Shown here: piece by piece, positions 1-8,344 of the stretch
Layout of the letters: each line of letters starts with the position of its first letter
Numbering within the stretch: position 1 is the first letter of the stretch
Assembly (NCBI GenBank): GCA_965149945.1
Contig: CBCTTQ010000031.1
Span: forward strand, 1-21,785
Length of the DNA: 21,785 nucleotides
Direction: 5' to 3'
Source: JAHZFN01 sp965149945
Lineage (GTDB): Bacteria; Bacillota; Dehalobacteriia; UBA4068; UBA4997
Program-made: the position numbers and the translations under genes
The notes under the pieces: model-generated
The model's input: only the letters and a program-made list of their open reading frames with translations
What the model was told of the DNA's origin: nothing
Databases searched by the model: none

Positions 1-1
1 C

Positions 2-499
2 GATATGCAAAACGACTTCATCGACGGCGCCTTGGGAACCAAAGAAGCAAAAGCTATTGTACCCGCTGTGGCGAGGAAAATTGAACAGTATCACCAAAAG
101 GGAGGTATTGTGATTTTTACACGAGATACTCATGACGCTCAATATCTTCAAACCCAAGAAGGAAAGAAATTGCCGATTCCTCACTGCATCCGTGATACAA
201 ACGGCTGGCAAATCAACAGTCAGCTGCCTATGTCGGAACAAGATCTCTGCATAGACAAACCCACATTCGGTTCCACCGAACTGGTCAGATTTTTGGTACA
301 GCAAAAAGACGCGGAAACGATCGAGATCATCGGTCTTTGCACAGATATCTGCGTCATTTCCAACGCTATGCTGGTCAAAGCAGCTTTACCGGAGGTTCCT
401 GTTTCTGTAGACGCCGCCTGCTGCGCCGGAGTAACACCGGAATCCCATCGCACAGCACTGTCAGCGATGAACGCTTGTCAGATTGACATTATCGAATAA
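2..499 (+). CDS. Nicotinamidase-like cysteine hydrolase (5' truncated by window)
   Basis: This is a member of the isochorismatase/nicotinamidase hydrolase family, which cleaves amides such as nicotinamide in NAD salvage. The frame is open to the window edge and the codon before the first ATG gives DMQNDF, the usual N-terminal motif with the catalytic Asp, so the true start lies outside. Counting from that ATG (position 5), D41 and H43 (motif RDTHD) and H60 (PHC) match the metal-binding Asp/His/His of nicotinamidases. K85 is the catalytic Lys and C116, in the motif TDICV, the nucleophilic Cys. The metal ligands favour nicotinamidase over isochorismatase, but the substrate is inferred. A terminator follows directly, so it ends its transcription unit. 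Confidence 0.85.
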   Translation, partial: DMQNDFIDGALGTKEAKAIVPAVARKIEQYHQKGGIVIFTRDTHDAQYLQTQEGKKLPIPHCIRDTNGWQINSQLPMSEQDLCIDKPTFGSTELVRFLVQQKDAETIEIIGLCTDICVISNAMLVKAALPEVPVSVDAACCAGVTPESHRTALSAMNACQIDIIE

Positions 500-514
500 A
501 CCATTTTACTTTCC

Positions 515-550
515 AAAGCCGCCCCTGTGTTGATACAGCGGGGCGGCTTT
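515..550 (+). terminator. Rho-independent terminator of the nicotinamidase-like gene
   Basis: A perfect 11-bp stem, AAAGCCGCCCC (515-525) with GGGGCGGCTTT (540-550), is followed by GCTTTT. It begins 16 nt after the stop codon. Confidence 0.85.
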
Positions 551-808
551 GCTTTTCCGGCGCCCAAAACACGGTTTTCTTTTTCATTTCCTTATTTCTA
601 CAATTTTCTTCATTAATTAATTATATTATAATTATTTTTTTAAGATGATTGTTTTTTTTGATTTTCTTTTTCTCCTATACTTTTCGTTTCAAGCAAATGC
701 CTCGCGTAATTTTTTATCTCCTTTTCTCTTTTTTGATGATTACTTCTCTTCCGTATTTCTTCAGTCATAACAAAATCGTATGCGCGACCTTTGCAATATA
801 TGGAAATC

Positions 809-832
809 GTATACTGTCATTGTATACAGTAT
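809..832. promoter_or_regulatory. Candidate operator upstream of nifJ
   Basis: ATACTGT (811-817) and ACAGTAT (826-832) form a 7-8-7 inverted repeat. The palindrome GTATAC occurs twice, at 809-814 and 822-827, 13 bp apart. The site lies just upstream of the predicted -35 box of nifJ. TTGTATACA-type sites are known for GntR-family regulators, but the regulator here is not identified. Confidence 0.45.
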
Positions 833-839
833 TCTTCTA

Positions 840-867
840 TTGATTTATCACATTTTTTTTGTATAAT
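840..867 (+). promoter_or_regulatory. Predicted nifJ promoter
   Basis: A -35 TTGATT (840-845) and a perfect -10 TATAAT (862-867) are separated by 16 nt in an AT-rich stretch. Transcription would start near 874, which leaves a leader of about 200 nt before nifJ. Confidence 0.55.
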
Positions 868-873
868 AAATTT

Positions 874-1081
874 AACAAGACAAAGTCCTGTGTGCTTACA
901 GTCCGCGCCCCGCGGCATAAACACAGGAACAACACGCAGAATCGGGGAAGGAGACAATCGTTTCGTATCGTTTTTATTCAAATGGATTTCCCTTTTCCGC
1001 GTTTTCCTTTTTAATACCATGTTCCCTGTTCTCGCGGCAAAACCGCCCGAGACAACCCCGGATAACAGGAGGTGCCTTTTG
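874..1081 (+). promoter_or_regulatory. Long structured 5' leader of nifJ
   Basis: The leader contains CCTGTGT (887-893) pairing with ACACAGG (921-927), which encloses a small CCGCG/CGCGG hairpin (903-915). A second hairpin, TCTCG (1030-1034) with CGAGA (1048-1052), lies just before the ribosome binding site. I do not recognise a riboswitch class. The remainder of 551-808 is AT-rich with no supported gene. Confidence 0.35.
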
Positions 1082-4000
1082 ATGAAAAGAATACGCAAAA
1101 CCATGGACGGCAACAACGCCGCCGCTTACGTCAGCTACGCTTTCACCGAAGTGGCCGGAATCTATCCAATTACTCCTTCCAGTCCTATGGCGGATTATGT
1201 GGATCAATGGGCCGCAAACGGCAAAAACAACCTTTTCGGCCAACCGGTAAAAGTTGTGGAAATGCAGTCGGAAGCCGGTGCCGCGGGCACGGTACACGGC
1301 TCCCTTTCCGCGGGAGCCCTTACTACTACCTATACAGCCTCTCAGGGACTTTTGCTGATGATTCCCAATATGTATAAAATCGCCGGTGAACTGCTGCCTG
1401 CCGTGTTCCATGTATCGGCACGCGCTGTCGCCACCCATGCTCTCAGCATCTTCGGAGATCATTCCGACATTTACGCCTGCCGACAAACAGGATTTGCCAT
1501 GCTCTGCGAAACCAATCCCCAAGAAGTGATGGATCTGGCTCCGGTGGCGCATTTGGCTGCTATCAAAGGCCGCGTTCCTTTCCTGAATTTCTTTGACGGG
1601 TTCCGTACCTCCCACGAACTGCAAAAAATTGAAGTCTGGGATTATGAGCAGCTGAAGGAATTGTTGGATCCGGCTGCCATTGAGACGTTTCGCCGTCACG
1701 CGCTGAATCCGGAACATCCCGCCATGCGCGGCTCCCATGAAAACGGAGATATCTTCTTCCAGCATCGGGAAGCAGCCAATCAATATTATGACGCGCTGCC
1801 CGCCATTGTGGAAGATTACATGGAGCAAATCAACGAACGGCTGGGAACCGATTATCAATTGTTCAATTACTACGGATCCCCCGACGCAGAACGGGTGATT
1901 GTGGCAATGGGTTCTGTCTGTGATTTAATTGAAGAAGTCATCGACTGCCTGAATGCCCGCGGTGAAAAAGTCGGACTGGTGAAAGTCCGCCTCTTCCGTC
2001 CTTTTGTCGGCGCGAAACTGGCCGCCGCTATTCCCGAAAGCTGTCGCAAAATCGCTGTTTTGGACAGAACCAAAGAACCCGGTTCTCAGGGCGAACCCCT
2101 GTACATGGATGTAGTGACCGCATTGGCCACTGCCGGCAGAATGATTCCCGTCAGCGGCGGTCGCTACGGGCTTGGCTCCAAAAATACCGTACCTTCTTCT
2201 ATCTTTGCCGTCTATGAAGAATTGGCGAAAGAAAGTCCGAAAGCGCATTTTACGATCGGCATCAACGACGATGTCACTCATCTGTCTTTGGCGGAAAAGC
2301 CTGTCCCGAAAGAATTCAGCTCCGACTGCATCAAATGTAAATTCTGGGGACTGGGCGGCGACGGCACCGTCGGCGCCAACAAAAATTCCATCAAAATCAT
2401 CGGGGACCACACAGATAAATATGTGCAGGCCTACTTCCAGTATGACTCCAAAAAAACCAGCGGCATCACCATTTCCCATTTGCGTTTCGGCGATCGTCCC
2501 ATCAAAGAGCCTTACTATATCGACCACGCGGACTTTGTGGCTTGTCACACACCTTCCTATATCACCCAAGGATTCAAAATTGCCCAAGATGTAAAACCGG
2601 GCGGCATTCTGCTCATCAACTGTCAGTGGGATTTTGATCAGCTGGAAGAAAATCTGGACGCCGACGCTAAACGCTATATCGCGGAAAATCAAGTACAGCT
2701 TTATACCATCAACGCCATCGATTTGGCGGAGCAAATCGGTATGGGCAAACGTACCAACACTATTTTGCAATCTGCTTTCTTCCAATTGGCACAGATCATC
2801 CCGGAGAAAGAAGCCATTCAATATATGAAAGAAGCCGCCACTAAGTCTTATCTGAAAAAGGGGCAAGATGTGGTTGACTTGAACCATAAAGCCATTGACC
2901 TGGGCGCCAGCGCCCTGAAAAAAATCACAGTCCCGGAAAGCTGGAAATCCGCGACTGATATCAAAAAAGAAAGTCCGATCCAAGGAAAACAAGAATTGGT
3001 CGATATGGTCAACACGATCATGCGGCCCGTCTCAAAAATGGAAGGAGACAACATTCCTGTTTCCGCCTTTCTTCCCCATGCTGACGGACAGTTTGAATCA
3101 GGCGCTTCCGCTTATGAAAAACGCGGCATTGCCGTCAATGTTCCTTCTTGGGACGCGGAAAAATGCATTCAGTGCAACCAATGCTCCTTTGTCTGTCCCC
3201 ATGCCACCATTCGTCCCTTCGCGTTGACCGAAGAAGAAATCGCCCAAGCTCCCGCTGCCGCCAAACACATCCCCATCAAAGCAGGAAAAGGGAAAGGGAA
3301 ATACGAATATCTGATGGCTATTTCACCGGAAGATTGCATGGGTTGCGGAGTTTGTGTGGAAATTTGTCCCACCAAAGCCATCTCTATGCATCCACAGCAT
3401 ACCCAACTGGATCAACAGGAAGTTTTTCAATATGCCGTCTACGAAACAACGGAAAAATCCGACATGCAGGACTTCACTGTCAAAGGCAGTCAGTTCCGCC
3501 AGCCGATGTTGGAATTCTCCGGTTCCTGCGCGGGCTGCGCGGAAACTTCCTATGCTCGTCTGGTCACTCAGATGTTCGGCGATCGGATGTATATCACCAA
3601 TGCCACCGGTTGTTCCTCCATTTGGGGCAACCCCGGCGCTACCAGTCCGTACTGCGCCAATCGAGCAGGTCACGGCCCCGCTTGGATCAATTCCCTCTTC
3701 GAGGATAACGCGGAACATGGCTATGGTCTCTATCTGGGACAACAAAGCATTCGTCAGCATCTGATTCAATTGGTGGAAACGGTCATGAAGCAAACGGAAT
3801 CGACAGAGCGACAAGAATGCTGCCGTCATTATCTGGAAACCGCGGGAGACGGCAAAACCAACGGCGCCGCCGCAAAAGCTTTGATCGAAAATTTGGAACA
3901 GGATATCTGCTGCGATACGGTCAAGGAAATTCTGGATAAAAAAGAATATCTCGCCAAAAAGAGCATTTGGATTTTCGGCGGCGACGGCTGGGCTTATGAT

Positions 4001-4603
4001 ATCGGATTCGGTGGTCTGGATCATGTGCTGGCCTCCGGCGCGGATGTCAATGTATTCGTTTTCGATACAGAAGTATACTCCAATACCGGCGGTCAGGCTT
4101 CCAAAGCATCCAATATCGGGCAGGTAGCAGAATTCGCGGCTGCCGGCAAAATGACTAAGAAAAAGAGTCTCGCGGAAATCATGATGTCCTATGGCTATGT
4201 TTATGTGGCGCAGGTCGCCATGGGCGCCAGTCCCTCCCAGACCATCCGCGCCATCGCCGAAGCGGAAGCCTATCCCGGTCCTTCCCTGATTATCGGCTAT
4301 TCCCCCTGCGAAATGCATTCCATCAAAGGCGGCATGATCAACTGCCAAAACGAAATGAAAAAAGCAGTGGATTGCGGCTACTGGAATCTATTCCGATTCA
4401 ATCCTCAGGCAGAAGAGAAATTCATTCTGGACAGCAAACAACCCAAAGACGGCTATCAGGAATTCCTGATGAATGAAGCCCGCTACAGTCGGCTGACCCG
4501 TGAATTCCCCGAACGCGCGGAAGAATTGTTCCGTCGGAACGAGGAAAGTGCCAAAGAACGCTACGAGCACTTGACCAGAATGGTAGAACTTTACAAAAAA
4601 TAA
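1082..4603 (+). CDS. nifJ: Pyruvate:ferredoxin (flavodoxin) oxidoreductase
   Basis: This cytoplasmic enzyme oxidises pyruvate with CoA to acetyl-CoA and CO2 and passes electrons to ferredoxin or flavodoxin. It is 1173 residues long, normal for the single-chain homodimeric type. It opens with the family's MDGN...AFTEVAGIYPITPSSPMA region. Two [4Fe-4S] motifs follow, C695/C698/C701/C705 and C752/C755/C758/C762, and a proximal-cluster CAGC motif at C816/C819. The thiamine diphosphate motif GGDGWAYDIG spans about 966-975 and SNTGGQ lies at 1000-1005. I chose the ATG at 1082 because AGGAGG lies 8 nt upstream and the family N-terminus begins there, although the frame stays open further upstream. 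The gene is monocistronic, with its own promoter and terminator. Confidence 0.97.
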   Translation: MKRIRKTMDGNNAAAYVSYAFTEVAGIYPITPSSPMADYVDQWAANGKNNLFGQPVKVVEMQSEAGAAGTVHGSLSAGALTTTYTASQGLLLMIPNMYKIAGELLPAVFHVSARAVATHALSIFGDHSDIYACRQTGFAMLCETNPQEVMDLAPVAHLAAIKGRVPFLNFFDGFRTSHELQKIEVWDYEQLKELLDPAAIETFRRHALNPEHPAMRGSHENGDIFFQHREAANQYYDALPAIVEDYMEQINERLGTDYQLFNYYGSPDAERVIVAMGSVCDLIEEVIDCLNARGEKVGLVKVRLFRPFVGAKLAAAIPESCRKIAVLDRTKEPGSQGEPLYMDVVTALATAGRMIPVSGGRYGLGSKNTVPSSIFAVYEELAKESPKAHFTIGINDDVTHLSLAEKPVPKEFSSDCIKCKFWGLGGDGTVGANKNSIKIIGDHTDKYVQAYFQYDSKKTSGITISHLRFGDRPIKEPYYIDHADFVACHTPSYITQGFKIAQDVKPGGILLINCQWDFDQLEENLDADAKRYIAENQVQLYTINAIDLAEQIGMGKRTNTILQSAFFQLAQIIPEKEAIQYMKEAATKSYLKKGQDVVDLNHKAIDLGASALKKITVPESWKSATDIKKESPIQGKQELVDMVNTIMRPVSKMEGDNIPVSAFLPHADGQFESGASAYEKRGIAVNVPSWDAEKCIQCNQCSFVCPHATIRPFALTEEEIAQAPAAAKHIPIKAGKGKGKYEYLMAISPEDCMGCGVCVEICPTKAISMHPQHTQLDQQEVFQYAVYETTEKSDMQDFTVKGSQFRQPMLEFSGSCAGCAETSYARLVTQMFGDRMYITNATGCSSIWGNPGATSPYCANRAGHGPAWINSLFEDNAEHGYGLYLGQQSIRQHLIQLVETVMKQTESTERQECCRHYLETAGDGKTNGAAAKALIENLEQDICCDTVKEILDKKEYLAKKSIWIFGGDGWAYDIGFGGLDHVLASGADVNVFVFDTEVYSNTGGQASKASNIGQVAEFAAAGKMTKKKSLAEIMMSYGYVYVAQVAMGASPSQTIRAIAEAEAYPGPSLIIGYSPCEMHSIKGGMINCQNEMKKAVDCGYWNLFRFNPQAEEKFILDSKQPKDGYQEFLMNEARYSRLTREFPERAEELFRRNEESAKERYEHLTRMVELYKK

Positions 4604-4607
4604 CACC

Positions 4608-4652
4608 AAATATCAAAAGCCCTTCTCAAAAAGAGAAGGGCTTTTGATATTT
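4608..4652. terminator. Bidirectional terminator between nifJ and the convergent minus-strand genes
   Basis: A perfect 20-bp stem (4608-4627 with 4633-4652) has a 5-nt A loop. The A/T-rich outer arms give a T-rich 3' end on both strands, so it can serve both nifJ and the 176-residue protein gene. Confidence 0.93.
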
Positions 4653-4672
4653 TCCAAATTTTTATATTTTCA

Positions 4673-5203
4673 TCAAGAAACTCCCATCTTTGTCAAACGC
4701 TGAGAAATCCCCAAAAGACAAAATACCAACAATCCTTGAAACACATAGTCTCGGCCATTGGGAAGTCGCCAGTAGGGCGTCATCTCCTCCAGCCAAGCAG
4801 CCGACAGTCTCCTCAAAAACACCATCAGTTCATCGGAATCTGTCAAAGAAAGAATTTTTGCCGCCGTCTTTGACCAATCACCCTCCCCATCAAACAGTGA
4901 CAAGTCCTCCTCCGTCGGCGCCGCGCCGTTCTTTTGCCAGTGGTCCGCCAGCCAAACACCGCAACCAAAAATAGCAACGGCAATTTGCTCATAATAAACC
5001 GTCGCGTCGGGAAATTTCTGTCGCAATCTTTGATTATGGAGCAACCGCAGCAACGCTCGCTGCCCCACAGGCAACAGTTCCCGTACATAAATCATACCAC
5101 CCGGCGCCCAACCTTCGGCGCGGGCTTTTTCATGAAAATCTCGCAATAACGCTACAAAAAAATCCTCCGGTTCTCGTAAAGGGCCCGTGCGCTGTTGTCC
5201 CAT
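4673..5203 (-). CDS. Hypothetical protein downstream of the M18 aminopeptidase
   Basis: I do not recognise this 176-residue protein. It is Leu- and Trp-rich and looks mostly helical. Its N-terminal half (REPEDFFVALLRDF, VRELLPVGQRALLRLLHNQ) suggests amphipathic helices, and its C-terminus has a hydrophobic stretch near residues 152-168 that could be a buried helix or a membrane anchor. No signal peptide or metal motif is visible. A strong AGGAGG precedes the ATG by 6 nt. The gene starts 13 nt after the aminopeptidase stop and shares its transcript. That it is real rests on this spacing, the ribosome binding site and sound coding character; no function is proposed. Confidence 0.8.
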   Translation of the reverse strand: MGQQRTGPLREPEDFFVALLRDFHEKARAEGWAPGGMIYVRELLPVGQRALLRLLHNQRLRQKFPDATVYYEQIAVAIFGCGVWLADHWQKNGAAPTEEDLSLFDGEGDWSKTAAKILSLTDSDELMVFLRRLSAAWLEEMTPYWRLPNGRDYVFQGLLVFCLLGISQRLTKMGVS

Positions 5204-5216
5204 CCTATTTCCTCCT

Positions 5217-6503
5217 TTACAAAATAAAGGAACCGTTTTCTTCCCGAAACGCTTTACCGTAAAAAATCGTCAGCAACTTGCAAAGGCGCTCCACATCCCG
5301 CGCGCCCACCGTCTCAAAAGCAGAATGCATCGCGAGCTGCGCCAGTCCGACGTCCGCTCCGTTGACGGAAACCTGCGTATTGGAGAGATTGCCCAAAGTT
5401 TGACCGCCTCGTAAATCTGCTCGATTGTAATAATATTGATAGGGAATATCTCCTTCCTGACAAAGAAGACGCACCACCGCATCGGAAACCCCATCGGTAC
5501 AGTAATGCTGCGCCGCGTTTTGCTTGATGATCACACCCCCGTTTAACACGGGAGCATGGTTTTTATCAGCCAGTTCCGGATGATTGGGATGCAAGGCGTG
5601 TCCATTGTCCACTGAAAGAAGAAAGCTATTGGCCAATCGCCGCAAATGCGTTTCTCCCTCTCCGCCAAAGGCAGCGCTGATCCGCCGCAAAGTATCCGCC
5701 AAAAAAGTGGAACAAGCGCCCTGCTTGGTACCGCTGCCCACCTCCTCATTATCAAAAACAGCCAACACCGGCACGGACGCGAGATTTTCCCGCGCTCGGC
5801 AAAATCCCGTAAATGCAGCGTACACCCCCACCAGGTCATCGACGCGAGGCGCCGAAAGAAAGCAGCCTTCCTGCCCCCAGAGAACACCTGCCGCTCGATT
5901 ATATAAAAATAAATCAAAAGACAAAATCTCCTGTTTTCCTACTCCCGCGGCGTCCGCCACTTCCGCCAGAAAGTCTACTCCGTAAGCTGCCGTACGATAT
6001 AAGGGCTGCATATCCACCGCCGGATTCAGCGGTTTGCTTTCTTTCGTTTTGTTTTGCAGATGAATGGCCACACGGGGAATCAACAGCAAATCCTTATCCA
6101 CATTAACCAGACGAGCTGCCAAACCGTTTTCTTCCCGCACAAGCAGACGTCCCGCCACCGACAAGGGAGTATCCAACCAACTTTCGGGGATCATGGAGCC
6201 GTAAGGTTCCACCGCCACTTGCACATATTCTTTGCCCCAAAGTTCCGCTTCTCTTTTCACTTTATAAGAAGGGCTTTCGTCATGAGCCGCACCCAGCATA
6301 AACCCGGAAAAATCCTTGGAAGGAACGCGGAAAGCCAACAAAGAAGAATCATTCCTGGTGACAACATATTTACCGCCCACCCGCAGATGCCAATGGGCGC
6401 TTTCCGCCAAAGATTCATATTCTTGTTCCAGCAAAAGGGCGCGCAGATTTTCCACCGCCCAAAAGCTGCAAGGACTCTTTTCAAGATAGGTCAATAAATC
6501 CAT
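5217..6503 (-). CDS. M18 family metallo-aminopeptidase (aspartyl aminopeptidase type)
   Basis: The product is a 428-residue zinc aminopeptidase of the M18 family, which removes N-terminal residues (often acidic) from peptides in the cytoplasm. Family landmarks are H74 in GAAHDESPS, the APRVDDL segment with D222/D223, the catalytic and metal glutamates E253/E254 in DNEEVGS, D299/H302/H305 in VDNGHALHPNH, and H393 in MHSAFETVG. Length matches the family. The frame extends 27 codons further upstream, but that part is not family-like and the ATG at 6503 has a GGGAGG site upstream, so I start there. It is the first gene of a two-gene unit with the 176-residue protein and lies after the suf terminator. 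Confidence 0.92.
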   Translation of the reverse strand: MDLLTYLEKSPCSFWAVENLRALLLEQEYESLAESAHWHLRVGGKYVVTRNDSSLLAFRVPSKDFSGFMLGAAHDESPSYKVKREAELWGKEYVQVAVEPYGSMIPESWLDTPLSVAGRLLVREENGLAARLVNVDKDLLLIPRVAIHLQNKTKESKPLNPAVDMQPLYRTAAYGVDFLAEVADAAGVGKQEILSFDLFLYNRAAGVLWGQEGCFLSAPRVDDLVGVYAAFTGFCRARENLASVPVLAVFDNEEVGSGTKQGACSTFLADTLRRISAAFGGEGETHLRRLANSFLLSVDNGHALHPNHPELADKNHAPVLNGGVIIKQNAAQHYCTDGVSDAVVRLLCQEGDIPYQYYYNRADLRGGQTLGNLSNTQVSVNGADVGLAQLAMHSAFETVGARDVERLCKLLTIFYGKAFREENGSFIL

Positions 6504-6578
6504 CCTCTCGCCTCCCGTTTTCAATTTTTTTTGTTTCTTTGACACACAAAGAAATTCAGTGCAGCTGCTTAAGAAAAA

Positions 6579-6604
6579 GGGCATCCCCTCCTTTGGGGCT
6601 GCCC
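6579..6604 (-). terminator. Terminator of the sufC-sufB unit
   Basis: GGGCA(T)CCCC (6579-6588) pairs with GGGG(C)TGCCC (6595-6604) with one mismatch and a 6-nt loop. Read on the minus strand it is followed by TTTTTCTT. It lies 20 nt after the sufB-like stop codon. Confidence 0.8.
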
Positions 6605-6623
6605 TATTCAGCCAAACAAATTT

Positions 6624-7556
6624 TTAACCGTTCAAAAAACCTTCAATAATTTTTTCTTCCGCTTCTTCTTCTGTCAGACCCAAGGTCCGCAGTTTCACAA
6701 TTTGCTCTCCGGCAATTTTACCGATAGCCGCTTCGTGAATTAAAGCCGCGTCAATAGAACCGGCAAACAAAGCGGGCGCCGCGTTGACCCGACCGGAATC
6801 CACCAAAATGGCATCGCATTCCGAATGGCCGCTGCACCGGCAATTGCCTTTAATATGGGAGCGGTATTCTTGATAAGAATTGCCTTTGGCCACTGAACGG
6901 GAAATCAAATCCACCGCGGAATCATCGCCCTCCATGTCAACGACAAAATCAGTTTCCGCCCGTTCTTCGCCGTCCGTCATGATGCTTTCGTGAATCACCA
7001 ACTTGGACCGCGCCGCCAAAGTGGCGCGCGTGGTACGAATAGACGTATCCACCCCGCCCAATTGAATGGTATCCATTTCCAAAACCGCGCCTTCGCCCAA
7101 GGTGATATCGGTAACAGGATCGATTTTTTTCAAGCCTTTGCCTTTACCGGTGCCAATATGTTTTTCTTTATACAGCACATGAGCGTTTTCTTCCAAAAAG
7201 AAACGATGGATCCCATTGTGGCGAGCAGTATCTTCCGTATCCGTTTGCACTCCGCAGCCGGCAATCACTGTCACATCGGCGCCGGAGGCCACATAAAAAT
7301 CATTATAAACCAAGTCGTCCACATTGCCGTGGGTCACACAGGCGGGGATATACACATTTTCATTCTGGGCTTCGGAACTGATATGAATCACCAACCCGGG
7401 AGCGTCTTTTTTAGACTCAATTTTAATATGAGGAGAGGATTTACGACCTACACAAAGACCGTTTTCCCGAATGTTATAAGCGCCTTTGAACTCGCCTTGA
7501 TAGTCGGAGACCACCTTTAACATATTTTCCGTAACTTTATCCATCTCGTATTCCAT
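6624..7556 (-). CDS. sufB: SufB/SufD-family Fe-S cluster scaffold (short, SmsB-like)
   Basis: At 310 residues this is much shorter than E. coli SufB (about 495). It keeps the C-terminal beta-helix core and the family end with HEAAIGKI, EEEAEEKII and GFLNG. H274 and E275 match the His/Glu region of the SufB active site, and C247 in HSECDAI aligns with the SufB scaffold Cys; C239 and C241 lie nearby. It likely assembles Fe-S clusters with the neighbouring SufC ATPase in the cytoplasm. The start is uncertain: GAGGAGG abuts the ATG at 7556 with no spacer, while the ATG four codons later (7544) lies 12 nt away. The sufC stop is 6 nt upstream, so translation is probably coupled. Confidence 0.93.
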   Translation of the reverse strand: MEYEMDKVTENMLKVVSDYQGEFKGAYNIRENGLCVGRKSSPHIKIESKKDAPGLVIHISSEAQNENVYIPACVTHGNVDDLVYNDFYVASGADVTVIAGCGVQTDTEDTARHNGIHRFFLEENAHVLYKEKHIGTGKGKGLKKIDPVTDITLGEGAVLEMDTIQLGGVDTSIRTTRATLAARSKLVIHESIMTDGEERAETDFVVDMEGDDSAVDLISRSVAKGNSYQEYRSHIKGNCRCSGHSECDAILVDSGRVNAAPALFAGSIDAALIHEAAIGKIAGEQIVKLRTLGLTEEEAEEKIIEGFLNG

Positions 7557-7562
7557 CCTCCT

Positions 7563-8282
7563 CTATTCTTCTTTCAAAGGACAGGCGCTGCGTTTTTCTC
7601 CCGACAATAACTGGGGCAAAATCTGCTCCCTCTCTCCGGATACCCGCACAGCGCCGTCCGCGATTACCGCGATATAATCGGCGATTTCCAAAATCCGTTC
7701 CTGATGAGAAATGACCAAAAGAGCCTGATTACACTCATCTTTCAACCGCTGAAACACATCGATCAAGCTGTTGAAACTCCACAAGTCAATACCGGCTTCC
7801 GGTTCATCAAAAACTAAAACGCGACCGCCTTTGCGCGCCAGCACAGTAGCAATCTCAATACGTTTCATTTCACCGCCGGACAGACGGTTGTCCACCGGTC
7901 GGTCAATATAATCATGGGCACATAACCCCACCTGCCCCAGTAAGGAGCAGAGTTTCGGCTCGTCCAGTTTTTCTTCGGCGGAAATTTCCAACAAATCCCG
8001 CACCCGCAGCCCTTTGAAATGAACAGGCTGCTGAAAAGCATAGGAAATCCCTTTCCGCGCCCGTTCCGTCACATCCAAATCAGTAATATCGGCTCCGTCC
8101 AAAGAAATTTTCCCGCTGGAAGGCGGCATCAATCCCGCCACCAATTTTGCCAGAGAGGTTTTTCCGCCGCCGTTCGGCCCGGTCACCACTGTCAATTTGC
8201 CATCCGGGATTTCCAAAGTAATCCCTTTTACAATTTCATCGCCGTCCGGCGCCGACCAGCGAATCCCTTCCAATTCCAGCAT
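7563..8282 (-). CDS. sufC: SufC Fe-S assembly ABC ATPase
   Basis: This 239-residue soluble ABC ATPase powers Fe-S scaffold remodelling with SufB/SufD-type partners. Walker A is GPNGGGKTS (35-43), the Q-loop is Q84/Q85, the signature is LSGGE (134-138), Walker B is VLVFDE (155-160) and the H-loop is H193 in ISHQER. The FDEPEAGID stretch is typical of SufC (DEIDSGLD in others). GAGGAGG lies 7 nt before the ATG. It is the first gene of the pair, followed only by the sufB-like gene; no cysteine desulfurase or SufU is present here, so sulfur supply must come from elsewhere. Confidence 0.95.
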   Translation of the reverse strand: MLELEGIRWSAPDGDEIVKGITLEIPDGKLTVVTGPNGGGKTSLAKLVAGLMPPSSGKISLDGADITDLDVTERARKGISYAFQQPVHFKGLRVRDLLEISAEEKLDEPKLCSLLGQVGLCAHDYIDRPVDNRLSGGEMKRIEIATVLARKGGRVLVFDEPEAGIDLWSFNSLIDVFQRLKDECNQALLVISHQERILEIADYIAVIADGAVRVSGEREQILPQLLSGEKRSACPLKEE

Positions 8283-8344
8283 AACAAATCCTCCTCATCC
8301 TTCTCGTATTTCTTCTTTCCCTAAAGGGGGGATTTTTCATGGTC

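Noticed and set aside
649..843. 64-residue Phe-rich reading frame in the nifJ upstream region
   Set aside because: It comes from T-rich DNA, has no ribosome binding site and covers the predicted operator.
981..1013. Ten-codon leader peptide (MDFPFPRFPF) before nifJ
   Set aside because: No ribosome binding site at proper distance and no attenuator arrangement was seen.
791..1081. Extension of nifJ upstream to 791
   Set aside because: The frame is open, but the extra 97 residues are not PFOR-like, run through the predicted promoter and leader, and AGGAGG sits just before 1082.
974..4348. Long minus-strand and out-of-frame reading frames inside nifJ
   Set aside because: They are shadows of the nifJ coding frame, without family resemblance or ribosome binding sites. 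The same applies to those inside copA, zntA and the aminopeptidase.
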